From Synechococcus sp. AG-686-F08 (GTDB taxonomy: Bacteria > Cyanobacteriota > Cyanobacteriia > PCC-6307 > Cyanobiaceae): a stretch of DNA of 41,827 nt. The notes under the pieces were generated by a model. That model was not told where the DNA came from and did no database searches. It saw only the letters and a list, made by a program, of their open reading frames with translations. Shown here piece after piece: positions 25,010 to 34,922 of this stretch. Each line of letters opens with the position of its first letter. Within the stretch, counting starts at the first letter, position 1. The stretch covers positions 1-41,827 of the forward strand of contig QCVQ01000014.1 in the NCBI GenBank assembly GCA_003210315.1. The letters run 5' to 3'. A program made the position numbers and the translations under genes.

Positions 25010-28000
25010 TCACCCGTCTGATTTAACCCCTTCAATCCGATCCTCAACTTCTTGATAGAGCTCTTGAAGTTGTTGGATGTTTTCGTCAGAGGTTTCCCAG
25101 TATCCACGTCCATTCACCTCAAGCAAGGTTCCAACAATCCGCCTGAAGCTGTGAGGATTTAGTTCCAATAATCGCTTACGCATTTCTGGGTCATTGATGA
25201 AAGTTTCATTGGCTTCTTCGTACACGAAGTTGTCAACAGATCCACTGGTGGCACTCCATCCCAGCGTAAAGTTCAATCGTTTCGCAACTTCACGCACACC
25301 TTCATAGCCCGAATCGAGCATGCCTTCGTACCACTTCGGATTGAGTAATTTGGTACGTGAATCAAGGCGAATTGTTTCACTTAAGGAGCGAACCTGAGCA
25401 TTTGCTGTCGTTGTGTCTGCGATGTAGCTTGTTGGAGTTTTACCATCGTCGCGAAGTCCTTGGATCAGCTTCGTGGGGTCGCTGTCGAAATAATGGCTGA
25501 CATCGGTGAGCGAGATTTCAGCGGAGTCGAGATTTTGGAAGGTCACGTCTGCAGTCTTCATGACTGATTCAAAGACCTCACGCTTTTGATCCATTTCGCC
25601 AGGATTATCAGCATTAAAGGCAAATGTTTTGCGGGAGAGATACATCTCCTGAAGCTCTCCCTCCTCTTCCCAGCTGCTGTTTTCAACTGCGAGGTTCACA
25701 TTTGAGCTGTAGCTACCGCTTGCATTGGAAAACACGCGGCATGCAGCATCACGAAGACTTGTCCCTTCTTTTTCTGCTTGTTCAAGAGCATGTTTCCGGA
25801 CAAAGTTTTGCTCGATGGCCTCCTCAGATTCAGCGGCCATCTTCACGCCTTGATCAATCAGGGCCATCTGATTAATAAACAAATCTCGGAACACACCCGA
25901 ACAATTCACAACCACATCGATCCTTGGCCTACCTAGTTCTTCAAGGGGAATCAGCTCAAGTTTGTTGACCCTGCCTAAGGAGTCGGGAACCGGGCGAACC
26001 CCAATAAACCAAAGGATTTGTGCCAGTGACTCCCCGTAGGTTTTGATGTTGTCTGTTCCCCAGAGCACGCAAGCAATGGTTTCTGGCCAATCGCCCTGCT
26101 CTTCTCTCTGTCGCTCTATCAGTTTGTCGACAACAACTTTGGCTGCAGCAACTGCTGCTCTGGTAGGAATCGCTTGAGGGTCGAGAGCGTGAATGTTCTT
26201 ACCACTCGGCAGTACGCCTGGATTCCTGATTGGGTCACCTCCAGGGCCGGGAAGAATGTATTCCCCATCAAGAGCCCTCAAAAGGCTCTCCATTTCCATA
26301 TCTGCGCAGATTTGTTGGAGACAAAAACGCAAATAGGTAAAGAGTGTGTCTAACGCAGCGCTGTCGACGCTCGTAAAGCCACCAGCCGAACAGGCGCGAA
26401 ACCAAGGGGTTGGCGGTTTGAATCCAAAGCGAGAGATCAGATCCAAGAACCATCCGAAGTTTTCGCGCATACTGACGCGACCATCACTACCGGTGAGTGA
26501 TCGCACCATCGATCCCACAGCAGCGCGTGAAACTTCTGTGATCGTGCGATTGAGTTCCACATCTTCCAGTACACCGTCATCATTGCCCCGATAAATCTCT
26601 TCGATCTTGCGTCCAAGGGATTCAGCGAGTAGTCCCGGTAAAGAACGAAGCCCGTCGTCTTCACGCTCCAAGGCGGCAATACTCACCAGCGTTGCAATCG
26701 CTTCTTCTGCCGTGGGCGGCTTGCCGATGGTATGAAGGCCGCAGGGAAGCAGGCGACTCTCAATTTCCATCAATTGACGGTAAATAGCTCCAACAATGGA
26801 ATCGCGCTCTTCGAGGGTTAAATCTGAGGAATCATCTTCAGGAAGAGTGACGTCTTTATCAAGATTGCATAAGCGTGCAGTTTCTACGATCGCATTGACG
26901 ATTTGAACTCCCCGACCACTTTCTCTTAGTTGTTGATAGGAACCAACCAACTCACCAAGCTCCTTCAACCCTTTGTAGAGGCCAGCATTTTCGGCTGGTG
27001 GTGTGAGGTAGCTAATCGTGGAGGCATACCCCCGTCGTTTGGCGATCGTTGCTTCTGATGGGTTATTTGCCGCGTAGTAATAGAGGTTGGGCAAAGCTCC
27101 GATGAGGGAGTCTGGATAACAGGTTTCACTCATGCCCATTTGCTTACCGGGCATAAATTCAAGAGAACCATGCGTGCCGAAGTGAAGCACCGCATCTGCT
27201 CCCCATACCTTCTCTAAATAGGTGTAATAAGCCGCAAAGCCATGGTGGGGACTCGCACTGCGTGAGTAGAGAAGACGCATTGGATCGCCTTCATAACCAA
27301 AAGTTGGTTGAACGCCTACAAAAATATTCCCAAAATGACGTCCATAAATCAACAAATTTTGCCCGTCGCTGTTCAAATTACCTGGTGGTTTTCCCCAGTT
27401 TTCTTCTAAACGTTCGGAATATGGAGTGAGCCGTTCATACTCTTCAACGCTCATTCGATGGGCGATTGAGAGTTCTGGTGATCCTTGAAGGGCTTCTGGA
27501 TCGTTGATCACTGTTTCCATCAGTGCCTTGGCATCTCGGGGCATGTTCTGCACGTCATACCCCTTGGCCTTCATCTCTTGAAGCACCCGGTGAATGGAGT
27601 CAAAAACATTCAGATAGGCGGCTGTTCCTACATTTCCCTTGTCTGGGGGAAAGCTGAAAACGGTAATCGCTAGCTTTTTCTCTGCCCGTGGTTTCAGGCG
27701 TAGGGATGACCATCGGATTGCTCTTTCAGCAATAGCGTCCACGCGGTCTTGAAGAGTGTGGGCTTTGCCAGTGGCGTCATCACGACCAGACAAAACAATG
27801 GGTTCGATGGCTCCATCTAATTCGGGAATCGCGATTTGCAGTGCTACTTGCACTGGATGCAGGCCTAGATCACTTTTTTCCCATTCCTGCGTGGTTTGAA
27901 AGACCAATGGCAGGGCAACCATGTAAGGCCTATTGAGCTTTTTCAGCGATTCAACAGCCTTGGGATGGTCTTGACGTGCTGGCCCGCCAACCAAGGCAAA

Positions 28001-29023
28001 GCCCGTAAGAGAAACAATGCTGTCAACTAAAGGTTGCTCTGGATTGAGCGGGTCGTAGAAAAAAGCATTGACCGGTTTTGAGAAATCAAGACCTCCGCAG
28101 AAGATCGGAATGACGCGTGCACCACGGAATTCAAGTTCTTGAATGGTTGCTACGTAATGGGCATCGTCTCCTGTGACGATGTGACTCCGCTGAAGCACGA
28201 GACCCACCACTGGTCCCTTACGGGACTTGTCGTTCAGATCTGAGCGACTGGCCGTCCAATTCAAATATTCTTTTAAGTCCTCAAACATTTGAGGGGCCAG
28301 TGGATGCCAAATTCCTAGATCAGGAAAAACCTCTGGATCTTCAACAACTAATTCCGGTCGATTATCGCCTTCTGCTGCAGGGAAAACATATTTATCCGCA
28401 AGCATCAATAGAAAATTCCGAAGATTGTCTGGAGTGCCACCCAACCAATACTGGAAACTCAGCATGAAGCTGCGGGCATCTTGTGCTTTCTCGACAGGCA
28501 AATACTTGAGCACCGTTGGAAGTGTGTTCAAGAGTTTGAGCATTGCGTCTTGAAAACCTGCACCACCGGCTTCCTTCCGCTTCTTCATGAAGCCAGCGAT
28601 TGCACTTTTGCTCTGGCCTAGTTGAGCCATTGAAAAGCTGCCTAACTTGTTGAGGCGCATCACTTCCGGCATCGAGGGGAAGACGACCGCTGCCTTCAGC
28701 CGATCGCGGTGCGGACTGACTGCATCAACAACTTTTTGGGCGAGATCTTCAATAAAAATGAGGGATCCAATAAAGACGTCCGTCTCTGCGATGTCTTTTT
28801 GGAAATCTGCATAATTAAGTTCATCGCGAAGTTCTTCAATGAGATAACCGCAGAGCTCAATTCCAATCGGACCATCCTGTGCATTCAGACTGATCGCTGC
28901 TTGCGTTAATGCACTCTGATATTGCGGCTCAAGAACGACATAGACGGCCTTCATCACCGATTGATGATTGTTGTTCTCAGCAGGAACAATCCGACGATCA
29001 GCGGAACGGACCTGTGTAAACAT
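25010..29023 (-). CDS. chlH: magnesium chelatase subunit H (ChlH)
   Basis: The large porphyrin-binding subunit of Mg-protoporphyrin IX chelatase, the first committed step to chlorophyll, acting with ChlI and ChlD, which are not in this window. It has 1337 residues, typical of ChlH. The N-terminal DUF3479-type domain (about 25-185) and the long CobN/Mg-chelatase domain follow in order. The latter includes [17 protein letters not shown], the [19 protein letters not shown] stretch and [19 protein letters not shown] with its putative metal/porphyrin-binding His residues. [14 protein letters not shown] and the conserved C-terminus around [12 protein letters not shown] follow. The start at ATG 29023 gives the usual extension before [11 protein letters not shown]. 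It is divergent from dapB, and converges on the DCC gene across about 260 AT-rich bases. Confidence 0.97.
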   Translation of the reverse strand: MFTQVRSADRRIVPAENNNHQSVMKAVYVVLEPQYQSALTQAAISLNAQDGPIGIELCGYLIEELRDELNYADFQKDIAETDVFIGSLIFIEDLAQKVVDAVSPHRDRLKAAVVFPSMPEVMRLNKLGSFSMAQLGQSKSAIAGFMKKRKEAGGAGFQDAMLKLLNTLPTVLKYLPVEKAQDARSFMLSFQYWLGGTPDNLRNFLLMLADKYVFPAAEGDNRPELVVEDPEVFPDLGIWHPLAPQMFEDLKEYLNWTASRSDLNDKSRKGPVVGLVLQRSHIVTGDDAHYVATIQELEFRGARVIPIFCGGLDFSKPVNAFFYDPLNPEQPLVDSIVSLTGFALVGGPARQDHPKAVESLKKLNRPYMVALPLVFQTTQEWEKSDLGLHPVQVALQIAIPELDGAIEPIVLSGRDDATGKAHTLQDRVDAIAERAIRWSSLRLKPRAEKKLAITVFSFPPDKGNVGTAAYLNVFDSIHRVLQEMKAKGYDVQNMPRDAKALMETVINDPEALQGSPELSIAHRMSVEEYERLTPYSERLEENWGKPPGNLNSDGQNLLIYGRHFGNIFVGVQPTFGYEGDPMRLLYSRSASPHHGFAAYYTYLEKVWGADAVLHFGTHGSLEFMPGKQMGMSETCYPDSLIGALPNLYYYAANNPSEATIAKRRGYASTISYLTPPAENAGLYKGLKELGELVGSYQQLRESGRGVQIVNAIVETARLCNLDKDVTLPEDDSSDLTLEERDSIVGAIYRQLMEIESRLLPCGLHTIGKPPTAEEAIATLVSIAALEREDDGLRSLPGLLAESLGRKIEEIYRGNDDGVLEDVELNRTITEVSRAAVGSMVRSLTGSDGRVSMRENFGWFLDLISRFGFKPPTPWFRACSAGGFTSVDSAALDTLFTYLRFCLQQICADMEMESLLRALDGEYILPGPGGDPIRNPGVLPSGKNIHALDPQAIPTRAAVAAAKVVVDKLIERQREEQGDWPETIACVLWGTDNIKTYGESLAQILWFIGVRPVPDSLGRVNKLELIPLEELGRPRIDVVVNCSGVFRDLFINQMALIDQGVKMAAESEEAIEQNFVRKHALEQAEKEGTSLRDAACRVFSNASGSYSSNVNLAVENSSWEEEGELQEMYLSRKTFAFNADNPGEMDQKREVFESVMKTADVTFQNLDSAEISLTDVSHYFDSDPTKLIQGLRDDGKTPTSYIADTTTANAQVRSLSETIRLDSRTKLLNPKWYEGMLDSGYEGVREVAKRLNFTLGWSATSGSVDNFVYEEANETFINDPEMRKRLLELNPHSFRRIVGTLLEVNGRGYWETSDENIQQLQELYQEVEDRIEGVKSDG

Positions 29024-29141
29024 CAGCGCATCTGAGCAATGTAAAGAAGCTTACGGGTGTGTGTGTCGCTCTGCTTGAGATCTGCATTTCGTGTTACATC
29101 CGCGCCTGGCCCCATAGGCTGAGTCCATCTGCAACACATTC

Positions 29142-29993
29142 ATGAGCGACATCCAGACCGGCTCAATATCCGTCGTGGTGACCGGTGCGCTGGGTCGAAT
29201 GGGTGCTGAAGTGATTCGAGCTGTTCATGCAGCTCCTGATTGCCATTTGGTAGGTGCTGTGGACAACACGCCAGGCAAAGAAGGTCACGACGTGGGCGAA
29301 CTCCTAGGCCTTCCTGCCCTGGACGTCGCTGTCACGGCTGATCTTGAAGGTTGCCTCTGCTCTGCGAGTCAGGCCGTCCGCGATGCCGGGCCTGGAAAAG
29401 GAGCCGTGATGGTGGATTTCACCCATCCATCAGTGGTGTACGCCAACACAAGAGCCGCGATTGCCTACGGAGTGCATCCCGTGATCGGGACCACGGGGTT
29501 GTCTCCCGCTCAACTGGATGACCTTCAAACCTTTTCTGATAAGGCATCCATTGGTGGGGCTGTAATTCCCAACTTTTCAGTGGGCATGGTCTTGCTTCAG
29601 CAGGCCGCTGCCGCTGCTGCTCGGTTTTATGACCATGCCGAGTTGACTGAGCTTCATCACAACCGCAAGGCCGATGCGCCTAGTGGAACTTGTATCAAAA
29701 CAGCCGAACTCATGGAGGAGCTAGGCAAACAATTCAACGCGCCAGAAGTGGATGAGCATGAATCTCTTGATGGAAGTCGTGGAGGGCAACGTCCGAGTGG
29801 ACTGCGGTTGCATTCTTTGAGATTGCCCGGCCTTGTGGCTCACCAGGAAGTGATGTTTGGCTCTCCAGGGGAGACGTACACCCTTCGCCACGACACGATT
29901 GATCGGGCTGCATACATGCCAGGAGTCTTGCTCTGCGTCCGTAAGGTTCGCCAGTTGCAGGCATTGGTCTACGGCCTTGAGCGTCTTCTTTAG
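29142..29993 (+). CDS. dapB: 4-hydroxy-tetrahydrodipicolinate reductase
   Basis: Reduces 4-hydroxy-tetrahydrodipicolinate with NAD(P)H in the diaminopimelate/lysine pathway that feeds peptidoglycan and lysine. It has 283 residues. The dinucleotide loop is T-G-A-L-G-R-M-G (14-21). The DapB signature [14 protein letters not shown] (170-183) has catalytic His172/His173 and Lys176. V-D-F-T-H-P and G-T-T-G are also present. The C-terminus [20 protein letters not shown] is typical. The next gene starts 12 bases after the stop, so dapB leads a likely operon to about 32.36 kb. Confidence 0.96.
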   Translation: MSDIQTGSISVVVTGALGRMGAEVIRAVHAAPDCHLVGAVDNTPGKEGHDVGELLGLPALDVAVTADLEGCLCSASQAVRDAGPGKGAVMVDFTHPSVVYANTRAAIAYGVHPVIGTTGLSPAQLDDLQTFSDKASIGGAVIPNFSVGMVLLQQAAAAAARFYDHAELTELHHNRKADAPSGTCIKTAELMEELGKQFNAPEVDEHESLDGSRGGQRPSGLRLHSLRLPGLVAHQEVMFGSPGETYTLRHDTIDRAAYMPGVLLCVRKVRQLQALVYGLERLL

Positions 29994-30005
29994 GGGGTTG
30001 GCACG

Positions 30006-30680
30006 ATGTTGATTCCGCTTCGCCCCGGTGAGTTACATCGGTTAATTCCCGCTGTTGCCACTGGTCAACAATTCAGAGCAGCACTTGGCAATCCTCGAAA
30101 AATTCTCCAACGGGTTCTGATTGCCACGATTGGGGGAGTTATCACTCTTTTAATCAGCCAGAGCCAACTTTCCAGTCGATGGGGTTCCATTTTGCTGGTC
30201 ATTGGTGTTGTGTTTCTTCTCTATGTGCTCTGGGGGCCGATTCTGGAAGCCGGTCAAAAAAATGCTGTTTTACGCCGTTATCCGTCTGCGGCAATTTTTG
30301 AAGGGGAAATTGTTAAGGCCTATCGGCAGGAGCGAGTGGAAAACCAAAGGGAGCAGGCTGACGCTCGCGGCCAGCTCGAATTAATTGAAAATCGACGCAC
30401 GTGGATGGTGCTGGAGCTGGCAGATGAGGACGGATATCTCGGAAGAATCTCGTTTCCGATGACGAAGCAGCATGCTTCGATTCGTTCTGGGGCTTTGATT
30501 CGTTGCGTGGTGCTTAGCGACCGCAACGATTTTTCGAGGTTGGGAGCTCTAACGGATGCTTGGCTCCCCGGCCTGCGGATGTGGACGGGAGAGTACCCGT
30601 ATCTGCTGCGACCTGCCTTCGAAGACCTCTGCCGGATGCGTTTGCGCAAAGTTTCTTCACAAATGGGTTACACTTCTTAA
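30006..30680 (+). CDS. cyanobacterial two-helix membrane protein, unknown function
   Basis: A 224-residue protein. The N-terminus (L-I-P-L-R-P-G-E-L-H-R-L-I-P-A-V-A-T-G, residues 2-20) is a recognisable conserved start of a cyanobacterial family, whose members are often labelled phosphate ABC transporter permease. It has only two membrane helices (about 38-52 and 60-78), no permease coupling motif and a large soluble part (about 85-224), so the transporter label is not supported here. The soluble part has a charged helix (about 104-125) and strands ending with the L-R-P-A-F-E-D segment. It is downstream of dapB by 12 bases and 17 bases before the hli gene start. Confidence 0.65.
   Translation: MLIPLRPGELHRLIPAVATGQQFRAALGNPRKILQRVLIATIGGVITLLISQSQLSSRWGSILLVIGVVFLLYVLWGPILEAGQKNAVLRRYPSAAIFEGEIVKAYRQERVENQREQADARGQLELIENRRTWMVLELADEDGYLGRISFPMTKQHASIRSGALIRCVVLSDRNDFSRLGALTDAWLPGLRMWTGEYPYLLRPAFEDLCRMRLRKVSSQMGYTS
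30656..30674 (+). promoter_or_regulatory. HLR1-like direct repeat upstream of the hli gene
   Basis: TTCACAAA at 30656-30663 and GTTACACT at 30667-30674 resemble the two half sites of the HLR1 element bound by RpaB in cyanobacterial high-light promoters. The spacer is three bases instead of two and each half has a mismatch. The site lies in the 3' end of the upstream gene, 24-42 bases before the hli ATG. The assignment is tentative. Confidence 0.25.
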
Positions 30681-30697
30681 ACACCGGCAGGTTCCCC

Positions 30698-30949
30698 ATG
30701 ACTCAGGCCTCTACAAACGCAGCAACCATCCGCGGCGCAACCGTGACCACGGAAGATGGTGGGCGTCTCAATGCATTCGCAACTGAGCCACGCATGGAAG
30801 TTGTAGACGTAGAAAGCGGTTGGGGCTTTCACGAGCGCGCTGAAAAGCTAAACGGACGCATGGCCATGCTCGGCTTCATTGCCTTGCTGGCAACCGAATT
30901 GGCCATGGGTGGCGAAGCCTTCACCCGTGGACTTCTCGGCATCGGCTGA
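30698..30949 (+). CDS. high-light-inducible protein (Hlip, one-helix Lhc-like)
   Basis: An 83-residue thylakoid protein with one chlorophyll a/b-binding-type helix. The diagnostic motif W-G-F-H-E-R-A-E-K-L-N-G-R-M-A-M-L-G-F runs from residue 42 to 60, with Glu46, Asn52 and Arg54 the expected chlorophyll ligands and salt-bridge residues. The N-terminal 40 residues are hydrophilic. Such proteins bind chlorophyll and carotenoid and protect photosystems or assembling complexes under excess light. ATG 30698 is chosen because CAGG stands before it and the longer frame back to 30560 lies inside the neighbouring gene. The UbiH-like gene follows eight bases after the stop. Confidence 0.92.
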   Translation: MTQASTNAATIRGATVTTEDGGRLNAFATEPRMEVVDVESGWGFHERAEKLNGRMAMLGFIALLATELAMGGEAFTRGLLGIG

Positions 30950-30957
30950 TTACTGCT

Positions 30958-32127
30958 ATGACCGGTTCCTTGGCTCCGATTCGGATTAATGGAGCCGGTC
31001 CTACAGGAAGTTTGCTTGCTCTTGGCCTTGCTAACTTCGGATACGCTATTTATCTTCACGACCCGCTGAATGCAGAACAAATTTGTTCTCGCAGCAGGGC
31101 CTATGCCTTAACTCATTCTTCTCGGAGACTCCTAACGCGTTTAGGACTTTGGAATGAGTTAATTCCCTTTTTATCACCTTTCAAGACCTTGCGTCTCGAA
31201 GATCGTGGTATCAATAAATCTGTAAATTTTACAGATTTAGATCTTCATTTATCCAATCGAGCAACTCGTACTGTCGGGTGGATCTTAGATCACACTATCT
31301 TGATGAAGCTCTTAATGAGCAAACTTGAGAGATCCATCCATGTGAAACTCTATCTCGGCGAAGATAATTGCCAACCTTTTCAATCCAATCATGATTTCGG
31401 ATTGGTGATAGCAGCCGATGGTCCCCGTTCAGCCACGAGAATAAGGCTAAAGTTTCCTTGGTGGTCACACTCTTATGACCAAGGTTGTTTAACTGCAAAG
31501 GTAAGGTTTCGCGATATTGAATCTGAACAAGCTTTCGAGTGTTTTAGGCCAGAAGGTCCTTTAGCCATTCTCCCTCTGGGAAAATCAGACTTTCAAGTGG
31601 TCTGGAGTGCTCCCCTCGATCGATGTCGTCAGTTGGCTGAACTTCAAACATCAGCTTTTTTAGACCAGCTTTGTACGATCCTTCCCCATGGTCTTGAGCC
31701 AGATGTGTTGCTCGATTCACCCGCAGCTTTCCCATTAGAGATAAGTTTGGCTCCAAAATTACATCGAGATAATGTTGTCCTTGTCGGTGAATCTGGTCAT
31801 CGCTGTCACCCTGTGGGGGGGCAGGGTCTCAACCTTTGTTGGCGTGATGCTGAAACCCTTCTGCAGCTGATGACATCTGCTTCCTGTATGAGGCGTGGAC
31901 TTAAAGCTGTTCCTGCTCGTTACACCAGGCTTCGTTACTTTGATCTATTAACTGTTGGCTTAGCAACTGATGTTCTCGTACGTTTGTTTTCCAACCGTCA
32001 GTCAGGACTTCTTTTTGTTCGTCGCTTTGGGATCTTCATTCTTAAGCACTCTCCATGGTTTCGCCGCGTTTCGCTTCAGGCGATGTCTGATGGACCAAGC
32101 ACTCTTCTGCATGACTTGCCAAACTGA
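30958..32127 (+). CDS. UbiH/VisC-type FAD-dependent hydroxylase
   Basis: A 389-residue flavin monooxygenase of the UbiH/PHBH class. The FAD fold begins with I-N-G-A-G-P-T-G-S-L (9-18). The middle signature is A-A-D-G-P-R-S-A-T-R (about 150-160). The third motif is V-L-V-G-E-S-G-H-R-C-H-P-V-G-G-Q-G-L-N (about 272-290), where the usual GD is replaced by GE. UbiH itself has GN there, so this branch tolerates change. The substrate may be a quinone precursor, but cyanobacteria make plastoquinone and the role is not proven. The gene is more AT-rich than dapB and chlH. It lies 8 bases after the hli gene, and the DUF2949 gene follows. Confidence 0.8.
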   Translation: MTGSLAPIRINGAGPTGSLLALGLANFGYAIYLHDPLNAEQICSRSRAYALTHSSRRLLTRLGLWNELIPFLSPFKTLRLEDRGINKSVNFTDLDLHLSNRATRTVGWILDHTILMKLLMSKLERSIHVKLYLGEDNCQPFQSNHDFGLVIAADGPRSATRIRLKFPWWSHSYDQGCLTAKVRFRDIESEQAFECFRPEGPLAILPLGKSDFQVVWSAPLDRCRQLAELQTSAFLDQLCTILPHGLEPDVLLDSPAAFPLEISLAPKLHRDNVVLVGESGHRCHPVGGQGLNLCWRDAETLLQLMTSASCMRRGLKAVPARYTRLRYFDLLTVGLATDVLVRLFSNRQSGLLFVRRFGIFILKHSPWFRRVSLQAMSDGPSTLLHDLPN

Positions 32128-32146
32128 GTTCAATTGATTGGTTTTG

Positions 32147-32359
32147 ATGGTCATTAGTAGTGACCCCCAGCCCAAGCCATCCGCTGCGTTGCTCGCCTAC
32201 TTGCAGGGCAAGCTTGGGTTGAGTGCCAGTGCCATCAAGCTTGGACTGCGCCAATCTGAATTGGAACAGGCACCCTTACCCGTGGTGCTCTGGAGCTTCG
32301 GATTGCTGAGTTTGCAGGGATACCAAGACGTTTTGGACTGGCAGCAGTCTCAGGAGTAG
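32147..32359 (+). CDS. DUF2949 family small protein
   Basis: A 70-residue cytoplasmic protein matching the cyanobacterial DUF2949 pattern: [21 protein letters not shown], then [13 protein letters not shown] and the D-V-L-D-W end. The helical repeats look like a small protein-interaction fold. No function is known. ATG 32147 is preferred over TTG 32138. The last ten bases overlap the end of the converging apt gene. Confidence 0.78.
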   Translation: MVISSDPQPKPSAALLAYLQGKLGLSASAIKLGLRQSELEQAPLPVVLWSFGLLSLQGYQDVLDWQQSQE

Positions 32360-32868
32360 TGAATTAGGGAGTCAACCTGGATGTTGTCTGGAAGCCGTTC
32401 TCGTCCTTCTAGAGCTGTGAGTTCCACGATGAAGGCACAACCAACGAGTTGACCGCCAGCCTGTTTGATCAAATCAGCCGTGGCCGACGCAGTTCCTCCT
32501 GTTGCTAAGAGATCATCAACGATCAAAATTCTTGGCTGGTCTCTCATCGCATCGGCATGAATCTCAAGACGATCAGTTCCGTATTCCAGGGCGTAATTAA
32601 TTCCGTACACCTTGCCGGGGAGTTTTCCTGGTTTGCGGACTGGCACGAAGCCAAGCTTCTTATGCGTTGCTAGACCCATTCCCACGATGAAACCCCTGGC
32701 TTCAATTCCCACAATCAGATCTGGCTTTAACGAATCGCATAGGCCCCCTAGGCGGTCCATCACCTCGGCCCAGCCGACGGGATCACGCAGCATCGGGGAG
32801 ATGTCTCGGAAGAGAATCCCTGGTTTTGGAAAGTCCGGAATGTCTTGAACGTAGTGGCGAAGATCCAA
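32350..32868 (-). CDS. apt: adenine phosphoribosyltransferase
   Basis: Salvages adenine with PRPP to AMP and diphosphate. It has 172 residues, the usual length. The N-terminus [18 protein letters not shown] (6-23) is typical. [10 protein letters not shown] (54-63) and the PRPP-binding loop [10 protein letters not shown] (117-126) are intact. Cytoplasmic dimer in the family. It converges on the DUF2949 gene with a ten-base tail overlap and has a gene-poor 560-base region behind it. Confidence 0.96.
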   Translation of the reverse strand: MDLRHYVQDIPDFPKPGILFRDISPMLRDPVGWAEVMDRLGGLCDSLKPDLIVGIEARGFIVGMGLATHKKLGFVPVRKPGKLPGKVYGINYALEYGTDRLEIHADAMRDQPRILIVDDLLATGGTASATADLIKQAGGQLVGCAFIVELTALEGRERLPDNIQVDSLIHYS

Positions 32869-33426
32869 GGACGCATGCGTGTGAGACTTGCATTCATCAT
32901 TGCAGATCCGCTCTGAATGATTCCATCAAAACTATGAAGCGATTTTAATTCAAGTTCAGACTTCGGATTTTTAGCTGTTTCAAGCAGCCTTATGTATTCG
33001 GTTTTTAGTCGGAAGCTATGTCGTAATGTTGTGTTGATGGTATTTATTTTTCTGATTGAAAGTTGGTGATATGTTTTGTTGTTGAGTTGAATTAAAGTTG
33101 ATTCGTTATTCCTTTGCCGGTTTTTTGGTTTTTGCCTTTGCTTTCATCTCGCAATGCCTGCTTCGACTGATGCGAAATAATTCCCTTCTGTTCTCTCTCT
33201 CGTTTCTTGTTTGGCTCGGATCTTGTGTCAATTTCAGCTGTAGCCACCTTTCCCTTGAAAGAATTGTTTAAAGCCTTAAGGTTAGATGTCTTGATACGGT
33301 CAAACATTTTTGGTTACTAAAGAGCGGATTGCTTCCTGGCTTTTCTGCTCGTGTGTTAGCACTGCAACCAAGCTTGTTTTGATTGAAATCGAAGCGGTAT
33401 GACTCGAATCGGTACGCCACCAAGCC
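32869..33426. other. AT-rich gap between apt and the DUF3038 operon
   Basis: About 560 bases. On the minus strand, 33092-33307 holds a 71-residue frame, very rich in Lys, Arg, Asn and Gln and without hydrophobic segments. It has no ribosome binding site, so it may be chance or a disordered basic peptide. I see no tRNA, terminator or clear repeat. Confidence 0.4.
33092..33307 (-). CDS. possible 71-residue basic, disordered protein
   Basis: ATG at 33307 opens a frame of 71 codons. The first 27 residues (MFDRIKTSNLKALNNSFKG onward) look like an ordinary short domain. The rest is a Lys/Arg/Glu-rich run, with K-K-R-E-R-E-Q-K and a K-N-Q-K-T-G-K-G end, that would be disordered and could bind nucleic acid. 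No family is known to me and no ribosome binding site is visible. Confidence 0.3.
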   Translation of the reverse strand: MFDRIKTSNLKALNNSFKGKVATAEIDTRSEPNKKREREQKGIISHQSKQALRDESKGKNQKTGKGITNQL

Positions 33427-33984
33427 ATGACTGAAGCAACAGTCACACCTCTCCAAGAAGCGTCTTTGCCCACTGCTGTGCTTGGTCGTCGTGGGATGGA
33501 GCGCCTCGATCTCCTTTTACTCACTGTGGAGTCCTTGGATTTCAATGGTGGTGAGGCCATGCTCTGGGCTACCCAACAACTCGGCTTCGAAAGTCTTTTC
33601 CCTAATCGAGTAGAGCTTTGGAAGCGTCGATGCCATAACCCGCTTCGACGCTCCACGCGTCGTGGACGACTTGGTTCGGCTGAAACAGAGGCTCTTATCA
33701 GGCTGCTGTGCGCTATGGCGGATCGGCTTTATCCGATACTTCATCAACTTCTGTCGAGCCGTGAACCCGTCGACCTCAGCAAGGAGCGCTGGGCCTTGGT
33801 GGACCAACGCTTGAGTGATTTGATAGCCGAGCGTTTCAATCTTCGTCGGGGTGCAGTGCAACGCTTGCTCAGCACCGATCATTCCGCGTCGATTCAACGA
33901 CAACTTGTTTTGACTTTGGCTCTGGCTGCAGGTCCTGGTGGAGTTGATCGACTTCGCGCCAGTCTTCTCGACCCAACACCCTGA
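33427..33984 (+). CDS. DUF3038 family protein
   Basis: A 185-residue soluble, mainly helical protein. The DUF3038 pattern is clear: L-D-L-L-L-L-T-V-E-S-L-D (27-38), then G-G-E-A-M-L-W-A-T-Q-Q-L-G (41-53), P-N-R-V-E-L-W-K-R-R (60-69) and N-P-L-R-R. The second half has an all-helical domain with W-A-L-V-D-Q-R-L-S-D-L-I. Function is unknown; the family is restricted to cyanobacteria and, to my knowledge, typically found beside DUF4335. Its stop and the DUF4335 start share a base (TGATG), so translation is probably coupled. Confidence 0.8.
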   Translation: MTEATVTPLQEASLPTAVLGRRGMERLDLLLLTVESLDFNGGEAMLWATQQLGFESLFPNRVELWKRRCHNPLRRSTRRGRLGSAETEALIRLLCAMADRLYPILHQLLSSREPVDLSKERWALVDQRLSDLIAERFNLRRGAVQRLLSTDHSASIQRQLVLTLALAAGPGGVDRLRASLLDPTP

Positions 33985-34628
33985 TGATCTCGATGCTCAA
34001 ACTCTCTTATCGCTACGACCAAACGGCGGCCAGGCTTGAGGTGGATGGACTTCCTGACTTTTCGTCTGGGCATGGCGAGGGCGTGATTGGGATCCTGTCT
34101 GCTTGGCGTCTTCAATTGGTCGGTGCTCCAGAGCTGGAGGGGAAACGCGATCACCTCGAAGCATTGATGGCAGTTGTGTTTCCCTATGCACGCCATCAAA
34201 TCTCTGGGGTTTCTAGGCCCGAAGGATGGTCTCACCACCCAGTGAGCATTCGCCCTGTGGATGGTGCGCATCAACTTGAACTCACGAGCAGTCAGCCCGA
34301 CGTTCCACCTTTGACAATCAAATTGGACGATGCCGATCTCGCTGATCTTTTGCGCTGCCTCGATGCGCTTCGCTCTGACGATCGCGTCTCGATCTCTTGG
34401 CCCGAGATTGTTAATCACCCCTTGAGTCGGCGTGAATTGGTCGAGCGGGTTCCGTTGGTTCGACGTTTAGCAGCCCCTGTGTTTGGCGGTCTTGCACTGG
34501 TCGTGGTCGGAGTGATGGCGATGGTGGTTCCTTTGCCCACCCAGGAGACCAAGGCTCCTACTGATTCCACAGAGGCTCCTAGCCCAGACCCGGTTAGCGA
34601 TCCTTCACAAGCAGATCCATCGCGTTGA
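33984..34628 (+). CDS. DUF4335 family protein with C-terminal membrane helix
   Basis: A 214-residue protein. The N-terminal part (about 1-140) has a strand-rich pattern starting L-S-Y-R-Y-D-Q-T-A-A-R-L-E-V (6-19) that matches DUF4335. Next is R-R-E-L-V-E-R-V-P-L-V-R-R-L-A (about 151-165), then a membrane helix (about 166-187) and a Pro/Ser/Thr/Asp-rich tail that is likely disordered. With its partner DUF3038 it forms a conserved cyanobacterial pair with no known job. It could anchor DUF3038 at a membrane. ATG 33984 overlaps the DUF3038 stop. An internal ATG at 33993 is possible. Confidence 0.78.
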   Translation: MISMLKLSYRYDQTAARLEVDGLPDFSSGHGEGVIGILSAWRLQLVGAPELEGKRDHLEALMAVVFPYARHQISGVSRPEGWSHHPVSIRPVDGAHQLELTSSQPDVPPLTIKLDDADLADLLRCLDALRSDDRVSISWPEIVNHPLSRRELVERVPLVRRLAAPVFGGLALVVVGVMAMVVPLPTQETKAPTDSTEAPSPDPVSDPSQADPSR

Positions 34629-34667
34629 CCCTCTCGCGGTTTTCGCCCATATATTGGCGTTGATTGC

Positions 34668-34922
34668 ATGCTTTTAATGTCCTCTAGTTGGTCCGATCTG
34701 AGACGTCGTGTCGCAAGGATTGGAGCTTCCTTGGATGTCGTTGTTCGCAGTGATCCAGAGGTTTGTGGTTTGAGTGGTTCTGATTATCAACTCACACTTC
34801 ATCACAGTGGTTATGGAGATTGCACGGTTGGCGATCTCAGTTTGATCGACTGCCCTAACGAGTTGGTTCTCATTGAATTCGAACGCTGGATGCGTCGCGC
34901 GAAGCTTTCGCTAGTGCCATGA
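34668..34922 (+). CDS. 84-residue soluble protein, unknown function
   Basis: A small protein with a basic N-terminal helix (W-S-D-L-R-R-R-V-A-R-I-G, about 8-19) followed by strand-like segments and a last helix. Two Cys (in PEVCGL and GDCTV) and a third (DCPNE) may bind metal or form disulfides. ATG 34668 or 34677 can start it. The end overlaps the next gene by ATGA (34919-34922), a sign of coupled translation. It belongs to the run that begins with DUF3038/DUF4335. I recognise no family. Confidence 0.6.
   Translation: MLLMSSSWSDLRRRVARIGASLDVVVRSDPEVCGLSGSDYQLTLHHSGYGDCTVGDLSLIDCPNELVLIEFERWMRRAKLSLVP

Noticed and set aside
30006-30680. Label as phosphate ABC transporter permease
   Set aside because: Only two membrane helices and no permease coupling motif; the usual database label is not supported by the sequence.
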